A stretch of 18,781 bases of DNA from JBDKTH01 sp964558295 (GTDB lineage Bacteria; Planctomycetota; Planctomycetia; Pirellulales; Thermoguttaceae): the NCBI GenBank assembly GCA_964558295.1, contig CAZLDQ010000114.1:1-18781 (forward strand), given 5' to 3'. Made by a program: the position numbers and the translations under genes. Position 1 is the stretch's first letter. The number at the start of each line of letters is the position of its first letter. Of the stretch, positions 7,477 to 13,624 are shown piece by piece. The notes below the pieces were generated by a model, which had not been told where the DNA came from, searched no databases, and saw nothing but the letters and a program-made list of their open reading frames with translations.

Positions 7477-7505
7477 TTGCACCGGCCGGGACGCGTAAGT
7501 AGAAT
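7477..7505 (+). promoter_or_regulatory. Candidate sigma70-type promoter of the transsulfuration leader
   Basis: TTGCAC at 7477-7482 and TAGAAT at 7500-7505 are separated by exactly 17 bp. The -10 matches the consensus at 5 of 6 positions; the -35 matches only at TTG. Transcription from here would give a leader of roughly 165-170 nt ending at the ATG at 7680. No experimental support is available. Confidence 0.4.
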
Positions 7506-7557
7506 GTCGCTGAGATGGGATTTGCGGCCGCTTGCAGCCAAAACCTGCTAAAGTGCC

Positions 7558-7617
7558 ATCGTCGGTCCCGGGCTTCGGCTCCCTCCGGCGATCCAACTTG
7601 ATGAGAGACAACAAGTT
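7558..7617 (+). promoter_or_regulatory. Structured 5' leader: two hairpins upstream of a terminator
   Basis: Hairpin A (7558-7592) pairs ATCGTCGG with CCGGCGAT (8 bp, one G-U) and carries an internal GGGC-TTCG-GCTC stem with a very stable cUUCGg tetraloop. Hairpin B (7595-7617) pairs AACTTG with CAAGTT around an 11-nt loop. Both lie directly before the terminator hairpin at 7619-7647. I see none of the conserved SAM-I, SAM-II or T-box core elements, so the class is unassigned. A mutually exclusive antiterminator pairing was not obvious by eye. Confidence 0.45.
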
Positions 7618-7660
7618 GCCGCGACCGCCATCAGGCGTTTGTCGCGGTTCTTTTTTTCTT
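7618..7660 (+). terminator. Intrinsic terminator inside the leader, 20 bp before the start codon
   Basis: CCGCGAC (7619-7625) pairs with GTCGCGG (7641-7647). An inner CGCC/GGCG stem has an ATCA loop and a small TTT bulge, and a TTC-T7-CTT tract follows (7648-7660). The neighbour to the left is on the opposite strand, so no plus-strand gene ends here. The terminator can only act on transcripts that start in the leader, which suggests premature-termination control of the downstream PLP enzyme gene. Confidence 0.6.
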
Positions 7661-7679
7661 GGTCCTGTTAGGCATCGAA

Positions 7680-8888
7680 ATGACAAACCAACCATCCGTA
7701 TCGACACCGAATCGATCCGATATTGGGTTCTCCACCCTGGCCGTTCATGCGGGCGAGGATCGCATCAAGCCGTGTTTTTCGATTACGGATCCGATCTTCT
7801 GCTCGGCCACCTATACCATTGCCCACACCCAGGCACTGCTCGACGATGTTGAGCACAAGCAACCTCGTGAAGAGTACGGGCGTTACGGTAACCCGAGCGA
7901 AAAGGTGCTCGAACGCAAACTGGCCGCGTTGGATGGCGGGGAAGATGCGGTATTCTTTGCCAGCGGCATGGGAGCGGTTTCGGGCTTTCTGTTGGCTCTT
8001 TTGAAGGCCGGCGATGAGGTCGTTCTCTTCGATGAGTGTTATCATCGTTCTCGGGAGTTCTGCGCCAAGCACCTCAAGAAATTCGGGGTGGTGACCCATC
8101 AGGTTCCGGCCGGCGACTATAAGCAGATGGAGGCCGCCATCACGCCCCAGACCCGGCTGCTGATTAGCGAATCGCCCACCAATCCGCACATGAGCGTCGT
8201 TGACCTGGAACGCTTCGTGGCTCTGGGCAAGAAATATGGGGTAGAGACGCTCATCGATGCCACGCTAGCCACACCCTACAACCTCCGCCCGCTCGACGCC
8301 GGCGTTGACTACGTGCTCCACTCTTGCACCAAGTATCTGGGTGGGCACAACGACTTGCTCGGTGGAGTAATTATTGGCTCGAAAGCCAAGCTCGAACCGA
8401 TCCGCAAGATGCGCGGGGTCGTTGGTGCGGTTAACAGTCCTCTGAATGTCTACCTCCTGCTTCGTGGCCTGAAGACGTTCGAGTTGCGCATGCAGCGACA
8501 CAACGAGAACGGGCTCGCCGTGGCCGAGTTCCTTGACCGGCATCCACGGGTCGAGAAGGTTTATTATCCGGGTTTGCCAAGCCACCCGTATTACGAAGTC
8601 GCCCGACAAACGATGCGAGGCTACGGCGGGCTGGTTACGTTCCTCGTCAAAGATGCTGATTGGCGCAAGACTGCCGACGTGATTGACGCCGTCAAGATTC
8701 CCCGCATCGGTCCGAGTCTTGGCGGGGCTGAGTCGCTGATCGAACAGCCGATCTTCATGAGCTATCACGATTTTACTCCGGAGCAGCGCCGCGCTGTCGG
8801 CATCTACGACAACATGATCCGCCTCTCCTGTGGCCTCGAAAACGCCGCCGACCTGATCGCCGATCTCAAGCAGGCGTTGGAAAAGTGA
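7680..8888 (+). CDS. PLP-dependent transsulfuration enzyme, cystathionine gamma-synthase-like
   Basis: The 402-residue enzyme belongs to the Cys/Met metabolism PLP family (PF01053, fold type I). It has the tetramer-forming phosphate-binding motif 'YGRYGNPS' (66-73), 'SGMGA' (95-99), the cofactor Asp193 in 'DATLATP', and Schiff-base Lys218 in 'HSCTKYLGGHND', where the usual SATKY reads SCTKY. The C-terminal half ('SLGGAESLIEQPIFMSY', 'DNMIRLSCGLE') resembles plant-type cystathionine gamma-synthases, so O-activated homoserine plus cysteine to cystathionine is the likely reaction; gamma-lyase or sulfhydrylase activity is possible. The ATG at 7680 is preferred to a TTG at 7659, because the latter lies in the terminator U-tract. 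It is followed 93 bp later by a paralogue on the same strand and is probably controlled by the leader terminator. Confidence 0.85.
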   Translation: MTNQPSVSTPNRSDIGFSTLAVHAGEDRIKPCFSITDPIFCSATYTIAHTQALLDDVEHKQPREEYGRYGNPSEKVLERKLAALDGGEDAVFFASGMGAVSGFLLALLKAGDEVVLFDECYHRSREFCAKHLKKFGVVTHQVPAGDYKQMEAAITPQTRLLISESPTNPHMSVVDLERFVALGKKYGVETLIDATLATPYNLRPLDAGVDYVLHSCTKYLGGHNDLLGGVIIGSKAKLEPIRKMRGVVGAVNSPLNVYLLLRGLKTFELRMQRHNENGLAVAEFLDRHPRVEKVYYPGLPSHPYYEVARQTMRGYGGLVTFLVKDADWRKTADVIDAVKIPRIGPSLGGAESLIEQPIFMSYHDFTPEQRRAVGIYDNMIRLSCGLENAADLIADLKQALEK

Positions 8889-8981
8889 AGGCAGAATGCA
8901 GAATGGTGGATAGTGGATAGTGGAGGGTGAGTCGAGGTCCGACACTCTGCATTTTACATTCTGACTTCTGCATTTCTTCCC
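8889..8981 (+). repeat. Inverted 'GCAGAATGCAGAATGG' filler between the two PLP genes
   Basis: GCAGAATGCAGAATGG at 8891-8906 is followed by two GTGGATA units. An opposing arm at 8957-8974 has CATTCTGACTTCTGCATT, giving a loosely inverted arrangement. The sequence resembles planctomycete intergenic filler that yields spurious 'KMQNAEC'-like peptides. It occupies almost the whole gap, so the next gene's ATG lacks a recognisable ribosome site. Confidence 0.5.
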
Positions 8982-10133
8982 ATGCGTTTCCGTACACGAG
9001 CGATTCACGTTGGTAACGAGCATGATCCGGTGACCGGGGCGGTGGTGCGGCCGATTCATTTGGCGGCCACCTATGTGCAGCCAGGGGCGGGAGAGTGGGG
9101 GCAGTTCGACTATTCGCGAAGCGGGAATCCGACACGCAAGGCGTTGGAGACTACCCTGGCGTCACTGGAATCGGGCATTGGGGCGTTGGCTTTTTCCTCG
9201 GGCATGGCGGCGACCCATTGCGTGACCATGCTCTTCTCCGCCGGCGATCATATCCTGGCTGGAACCGATATTTACGGTGGTACCTACCGGCTGTTGCACA
9301 AGATCGTCAACCGCAGTGGTATTCGCGTGTCGTTGGCCCCGTCAACCGATCTGGCAGCATTTGAAGCGGCAATTCGGCCGGAGACGAAGCTCCTGTGGAT
9401 TGAAAGTCCCGGAAATCCGCTGCTGTCGATCACTGACATCGCCGCTTGCGCGGAAATCGCCCATCGGCACGGGGCCCTGCTGGGTGTCGACACGACGTTT
9501 GCCACCCCGGTCCTTACCCGGCCGCTGGAACTGGGGGCCGACATCGTCATGCATTCGGCCACCAAGTACATCGGCGGCCATAGTGACGTGCTTGGCGGTG
9601 TCTTGATCGTCAAGGACCGGGATCTCTACGACCGGCTCTACTTTATCCAGAATGCCACCGGAGCGGTAATGGCTCCGCTGGAGTCGTTTCTCTGTTCACG
9701 TGGCTTGAAAACGCTGGAATTGCGTGTGCGCGAGCAGTGCTGCTCGGCGGCCCGGCTTGCCGGGTTCCTTTGCTCCCATTCTTGCGTTAAACGGGTGCTC
9801 TACCCGGGCTTGCCGGAACATCCAGGTCATGAAATCGCTCAACGGCAGATGGACGGTGGCTTCGGGGCGGTGGTCAGCTTCGAGGTGGCTGGTGACTTCG
9901 CCGCCGCCAAGCGGGTTGCGGAGTCAACCCGACTGTTTCAACTGGCCGTCAGTCTCGGCGCGGTCGAATCGCTCATCGAGCAACCGGCCTCGATGTCTCA
10001 CGCCAGCTACGATCGCGCGGATCGGCTGGCGCATGGGATCACCGACAATCTCATCCGCTTATCGGTTGGTCTGGAGGCTGTCGAGGATCTCCAGGACGAT
10101 CTGGATCGGGCTCTCCAACTGAGCGTTCAGTGA
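8982..10133 (+). CDS. PLP-dependent transsulfuration enzyme (cystathionine gamma-synthase / beta- or gamma-lyase type)
   Basis: The 383-residue member of the Cys/Met metabolism PLP family has 'YSRSGNPTRKALE' (44-56), 'FSSGMAA' (71-77), 'DIYGGTYRL' (96-104), Asp170 in 'VDTTFATP' and Schiff-base Lys195 in 'HSATKYIGGHSD'. The C-terminal 'SLGAVESLIEQPASMSH' and 'DNLIRLSVGLE' are typical of cystathionine gamma-synthase and the cystathionine lyases. The usual VDN reads VDT. Motifs alone do not separate synthase from beta- or gamma-lyase. With the preceding paralogue, a synthase-plus-lyase pair for cysteine-methionine interconversion is plausible. The gene is complete and in the canonical length range. 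No clear Shine-Dalgarno precedes the ATG. Confidence 0.87.
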   Translation: MRFRTRAIHVGNEHDPVTGAVVRPIHLAATYVQPGAGEWGQFDYSRSGNPTRKALETTLASLESGIGALAFSSGMAATHCVTMLFSAGDHILAGTDIYGGTYRLLHKIVNRSGIRVSLAPSTDLAAFEAAIRPETKLLWIESPGNPLLSITDIAACAEIAHRHGALLGVDTTFATPVLTRPLELGADIVMHSATKYIGGHSDVLGGVLIVKDRDLYDRLYFIQNATGAVMAPLESFLCSRGLKTLELRVREQCCSAARLAGFLCSHSCVKRVLYPGLPEHPGHEIAQRQMDGGFGAVVSFEVAGDFAAAKRVAESTRLFQLAVSLGAVESLIEQPASMSHASYDRADRLAHGITDNLIRLSVGLEAVEDLQDDLDRALQLSVQ

Positions 10134-10544
10134 TTTCCGTTTCGCTTGGCGCAATCCACCCCGGGCCTTCGTTGCACGGCAAGAGAGTGTCTGACGCGAC
10201 CATTTTTGACGGGTATTGACAAACGAAACCTGCAGCGAACGCCCTCCGTGGCTCGCTGGCCGTTCTGTCGTCTCCATTCCCCGTAACCTCACATAAGGCC
10301 TTCCCGAGAGGTCGTGCCATCAAGTCTTGGTTGCCCCCCTATGGAACTGTGTGCCGCCTGATGCAGAAATGGTGGGGATGCAGAGGAACTGACAAGGCTG
10401 GCAAGGTGAGGTGCTTCTAGCGATTTCGTCGACATTATCGGTTTTGACGAAAGTTCCGACCGCTCCAGGTCCGATACATGCGACGTCCCATACCAATGCT
10501 AGGGGAGTCGTCCCTGCCTTCTCACTCGTTCGAGGGATCTAAAG
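10134..10544. other. 410-bp intergenic region without a supported gene
   Basis: No convincing gene is present; short overlapping frames lack family signals and ribosome sites. An isolated TTGACA occurs at 10216-10221 without a matching -10 at 16-18 bp. An inverted repeat lies at 10424-10452 and is listed separately. The region presumably contains the promoter of the downstream envelope gene. No terminator with a T-tract was found after the PLP gene. Confidence 0.4.
10424..10452. promoter_or_regulatory. 7-bp inverted repeat, possible operator
   Basis: TTTCGTC (10424-10430) and GACGAAA (10446-10452) form a perfect inverted repeat around a 15-nt spacer, about 90 bp upstream of the DUF6666-type gene. 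Position and symmetry suit a dimeric repressor or activator site, but a chance match cannot be excluded. Confidence 0.3.
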
Positions 10545-11711
10545 ATGAGCCACCTTCGGATCACCGCAGGACTCGGCATCCTTGTCAGTTGGGGTTGGCT
10601 GATGCTATGTGGCGTAGGCGCGGCCCAGAACGTCCAGGAGGGTACCGGCGAGATACTCCAGTCGAACTATGGTGGCTGGGAGCAACGGATCCTGCGAGCC
10701 AACAGAGGACGGCTTGCATCGTACGAGTCAACCCCACAGCCATTGGTTGCGCAGCCGAACTCAGCGCTCAACGCCGCCGCGATTGGCGATTCCTCCGGAG
10801 TCGTGATGGCCGAGGAGATGCCGTCGGAGGATGGATATGTCGAGGGAGCCTCAGGCTGTGACAGTTGCGAGGCCGCCTGTGGCGACAGTTGTGGGGCCTG
10901 TTGTGTCCCTGGACCTTGCTGCCTCTGGCAAGGACTATCGATCTTCACTGGCGTGCAGGGCTTCAAGAATCCTCTCGACCAAGGGCGCACCGGCACTTTC
11001 GGCTTCCACGAGGGGCTCAACTTCGGATCGCCGCTTGACGATCGGGGACTCGGTTATCAGATCGGCTTCCAGTGCCTCCAGAGCAATTTCATGGGGGATC
11101 AGACGCTCGTCGACGCCAATGGTTCCCTTTACGAACTCGACCGCCACGACCAAGTCTTTGTCACCGCTGGGTTTTTCCACCGTGCCTGGAACGACTGCGG
11201 CTGGCAGGGCGGACTGGTCTTCGACTACTTGCACGACAACTACTACCTTTCGACTCAAATGCAACAGCTCCGCGCCGAACTGTCGTTCCGGTTCAACTGG
11301 CAGCAGGAAATCGGCTATTGGGGTGCCTACGGTGTCGGGGCCGATCATGCCTCCCACAGCGTTCTTGGCGATTTTCGCGTCGCGTCCAAAGACATGCATA
11401 CCTTCTTCTATCGCCGCCATTACAGCGGCGGCGCGCAGACGCGGCTTTGGACGGGGTTCTCGGGCAATAGCGAATGGTTGCTTGGGGGCGATGCGGTCGT
11501 ACCGCTCGGCTCCAGTTGGGCCTTGGAGAACAGTTTCGCCTACGTGTTGCCGAAGGATAAGGGGCAAGCCGGTCAGGAAGAGGAGTGCTGGAGCGTGATG
11601 ATGCGATTGGTCTGGTATCCTGGCCGATGTGCGCGCCAGGCTGGCCATGCCCCCTATCAACCACTGTTGAATGTGGCCGACAATAGCACGTTCATCGTTA
11701 ACCGAGAGTAA
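10545..11711 (+). CDS. Secreted planctomycete envelope protein of the DUF6666 type
   Basis: The 388-residue product has a signal peptide ending near residue 27 (GVGAA). A linker follows, then a Cys-rich stretch with eight Cys between 105 and 126 (including GDSCGACC), and then a domain from about 130. That domain begins 'LSIFTGVQGFKNPLDQGRTG' and continues with alternating aromatic and Gly-rich strands ('FGFHEGLNFGSPL', 'LGYQIGFQ', 'QVFVTAGFFHRA', 'GWQGGLVFDYL'). I recognise this as the DUF6666 family found in planctomycetes; the strand pattern suggests an outer-membrane or surface beta-barrel. It ends 'YQPLLNVADNSTFIVNRE'. A GAGGG ribosome site lies about 9 nt before the ATG. It stands alone on the plus strand. 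The biochemical function is unknown; the Cys cluster could form disulfides or bind a metal. Confidence 0.75.
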   Translation: MSHLRITAGLGILVSWGWLMLCGVGAAQNVQEGTGEILQSNYGGWEQRILRANRGRLASYESTPQPLVAQPNSALNAAAIGDSSGVVMAEEMPSEDGYVEGASGCDSCEAACGDSCGACCVPGPCCLWQGLSIFTGVQGFKNPLDQGRTGTFGFHEGLNFGSPLDDRGLGYQIGFQCLQSNFMGDQTLVDANGSLYELDRHDQVFVTAGFFHRAWNDCGWQGGLVFDYLHDNYYLSTQMQQLRAELSFRFNWQQEIGYWGAYGVGADHASHSVLGDFRVASKDMHTFFYRRHYSGGAQTRLWTGFSGNSEWLLGGDAVVPLGSSWALENSFAYVLPKDKGQAGQEEECWSVMMRLVWYPGRCARQAGHAPYQPLLNVADNSTFIVNRE

Positions 11712-11745
11712 ACGTTGATTCAAGTCAATATTGGGGTGAGGGGGA

Positions 11746-11774
11746 GACAGGGCCGCATTGAATGCGGCCCTGTC
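11746..11774. terminator. 13-bp hairpin between convergent genes
   Basis: GACAGGGCCGCAT (11746-11758) and ATGCGGCCCTGTC (11762-11774) form a perfect 13-bp GC-rich stem with a 3-nt loop. It lies between the stop of the plus-strand envelope gene and the stop of the minus-strand protease, ending one base before the latter's stop codon. The following T-tract is weak, so it may act bidirectionally or mainly as an mRNA 3'-end stabiliser. Confidence 0.6.
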
Positions 11775-11775
11775 C

Positions 11776-13503
11776 TTATAGGCTCCTTTGGTTCCGGCTG
11801 GGTGGGGCCAGCTTGCCGGACATCAGATCGTACATCAACGGCAGCAGCACCTCCGTGGGTACCGAATAGATCTCGGTGCTACCAGACACATAAATATTCA
11901 CGCCGATCACCTTGCCGGTCAGATCGACTAAAGGACCTCCGCAATCGGCGGACCGTAAGACTGTGTCGTGCTGCAGGACCAGTGGAAAATCATCATTTCT
12001 CGCACTGATGCCCCCGGCCGAGCGGTTCTGCAAATCGCGCCGTCGGACCGCAGGCGTACCGAGCACGGCGAGTGTCGCCGACATCTCCATGACCACCTCA
12101 CCTCGTTTGACTTGCAGCTTCACCGTATCGCCAGGGGAATGGTGTTTGATCGCAGCGATGACTTCCGTTTGATTCGGGGTCGACCGGCCGTTGAGATACG
12201 TTATGACATCATCCGGTTGAAGTCCCGCCTTTTGGGCCGGAGAGTTGGGGACAACGCGCATGATCCGGCCGCCACCGTCCGCCTCGCTGATGGTAATCCC
12301 GAGCATGCCGCTGGCCGGAGCAATTTTGCGCGGCGCAAGGCTCACGACTCCCACGGCCAAGGGCAAGCTATCATCCGCCCCAACTGAGGCAACCCACTGT
12401 CCAACGGCGATCGGCCGACGGCTCCACGAAATTACCGGCAGCCCGGTCAGGTCGAGCTTGAGCATCGCCAAGTCGAATTGCGGATGGATTCCGACAACCC
12501 GCGACTCCAACTCGCGACCATCGTGCAGCCGGCACGTAATGCGTCCGGTCAGTTCGCTCGCCTTGGTCAGAATCCAGCCATCCGGGCCAATGATCGTCCC
12601 CAAGACTGCGTCTTTTCCCTCGCATTTGACGCGGACGACGCAAGCCATGCTGGGGGTAACGACCGAACGAAACGCGGCCTTCACCTCGTCGCTGTCGCGT
12701 TTCGGCAGCGGATCCTCCCAGGCTTCACCTTTGACGAGTCGTTCCCACCCCGTGCGAAAGATGTCGATTGGTACATGGAAGTTCATCACCGCCGAACCGG
12801 CGATGCGACTGTGAATGCCGATGACCTTGCCGCTGAAGTCTAATAGCGGTCCGCCCGAATCGCCGGCGACCAAGGGACAGTCGGTTTGAAGCGTCGTCGC
12901 CTCAGCACGCAGCAGCCGGCCTACGCGAACCACCGGAGGACGGCCCACCTGATAACCAAGCGGATGCCCCAGAGCCACACACCAACTCCCTTTCTCTAAT
13001 CCAGCGGAATGGCCCATTTCGACATTTGGCCAGGGCCCCGGATTGCTGAGTTTCAACAATCCTGCATCTGCCGTCCGATGGACGCCCAGCGTCTTGGCCT
13101 TGCTTCGTTTGCCGTCCGCAAAGATAACCACCGCTTCCTGCCCCGGGGTTCCGACAACATGCCCGGCACAGAGTACGTAGCCCTCCGTGTTAACGATCAC
13201 ACCGCTCCCCTGGGAATTGCCAATACGCACCGCAACGACCGCCGGCAAGCCCCTCGCAATCACTTGCTTGACCTTGGCCTCAATCGCCTGAAGGTCAGTC
13301 GGAGTTTTCGGGGTGTTCGCTTTCCCAACAGATTCCGCGAGTGGGGTGATCGATGGTTGCTGAGTCGCTGCTTGCGGCACGGCTGGTGTTTCAGGCCGTG
13401 CGGTGGTCAGGAGTATTGTCCACCAGACTAGCAGGCCCAAGAGCGTGTTGTTCAACCTGGGGTGAGTACAGGGCATAAGTTGCTTGCGAAAATCGCCAAA
13501 CAT
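11776..13503 (-). CDS. HtrA-like serine protease with a second, degenerate trypsin domain carrying an inserted PDZ
   Basis: The product is about 575 residues from ATG 13503 (a TTG at 13524 would add 7). A hydrophobic N-terminal segment (GLLVWWTILLTTA) acts as signal or anchor, so the protein works outside the cytoplasm. The first trypsin-like domain (about 70-255) has an intact triad: His115 in 'CAGHVV', Asp146 in 'TADAGLLKL' and Ser216 in 'AGDSGGPL'. The second (about 280-565) keeps Asp344 ('FDLAMLKLD') but has Ser316 where His is expected ('LTKASEL') and Cys521 where Ser is expected ('ADCGGPLVD'). A PDZ domain (about 399-468, 'GMLGITI...VVPNSPAQKAGLQPDDVITYLNGR') is inserted between the Asp and Ser/Cys segments. 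The second unit is therefore probably a non-catalytic substrate-binding domain. It lies 121 bp downstream of the TPR/C39 gene on the same strand. A 13-bp hairpin follows the stop. Confidence 0.88.
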   Translation of the reverse strand: MFGDFRKQLMPCTHPRLNNTLLGLLVWWTILLTTARPETPAVPQAATQQPSITPLAESVGKANTPKTPTDLQAIEAKVKQVIARGLPAVVAVRIGNSQGSGVIVNTEGYVLCAGHVVGTPGQEAVVIFADGKRSKAKTLGVHRTADAGLLKLSNPGPWPNVEMGHSAGLEKGSWCVALGHPLGYQVGRPPVVRVGRLLRAEATTLQTDCPLVAGDSGGPLLDFSGKVIGIHSRIAGSAVMNFHVPIDIFRTGWERLVKGEAWEDPLPKRDSDEVKAAFRSVVTPSMACVVRVKCEGKDAVLGTIIGPDGWILTKASELTGRITCRLHDGRELESRVVGIHPQFDLAMLKLDLTGLPVISWSRRPIAVGQWVASVGADDSLPLAVGVVSLAPRKIAPASGMLGITISEADGGGRIMRVVPNSPAQKAGLQPDDVITYLNGRSTPNQTEVIAAIKHHSPGDTVKLQVKRGEVVMEMSATLAVLGTPAVRRRDLQNRSAGGISARNDDFPLVLQHDTVLRSADCGGPLVDLTGKVIGVNIYVSGSTEIYSVPTEVLLPLMYDLMSGKLAPPSRNQRSL

Positions 13504-13624
13504 GCGGTGGGGATCGCCCGTCAAACCGAAGATCGAACTTCAGTATGATTCCGTCCAAGATACGGTTCAAGCGATTGGCGGGTTGGAGGAGATTTGCCGG
13601 TTATACCGCAAGCGACGTGCTGAT

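Noticed and set aside
7500..7680. A SAM-I or SAM-II riboswitch in the transsulfuration leader
   Set aside because: The conserved core elements of these classes could not be found; only a generic GCTAAAG occurs. The leader is reported as unclassified.
8265..9135. Minus-strand frames with 'KSECKMQ' and 'STIHYPLSTILHS'-like peptides
   Set aside because: These are antisense to the PLP genes and the repeat-rich gap. Such peptides are the typical artefact of translating this intergenic filler.
7366..10190. 13-nt direct repeat GGCAAGAGAGTGT at 7366-7378 and 10178-10190, flanking the two PLP genes
   Set aside because: A shared 13-mer is expected by chance about once or more in a window of this size, and there are no other signs of a transposon or attachment site.
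10216..10221. Perfect -35 hexamer TTGACA
   Set aside because: No acceptable -10 box lies at 16-18 bp, and it is over 300 bp from the next gene start.
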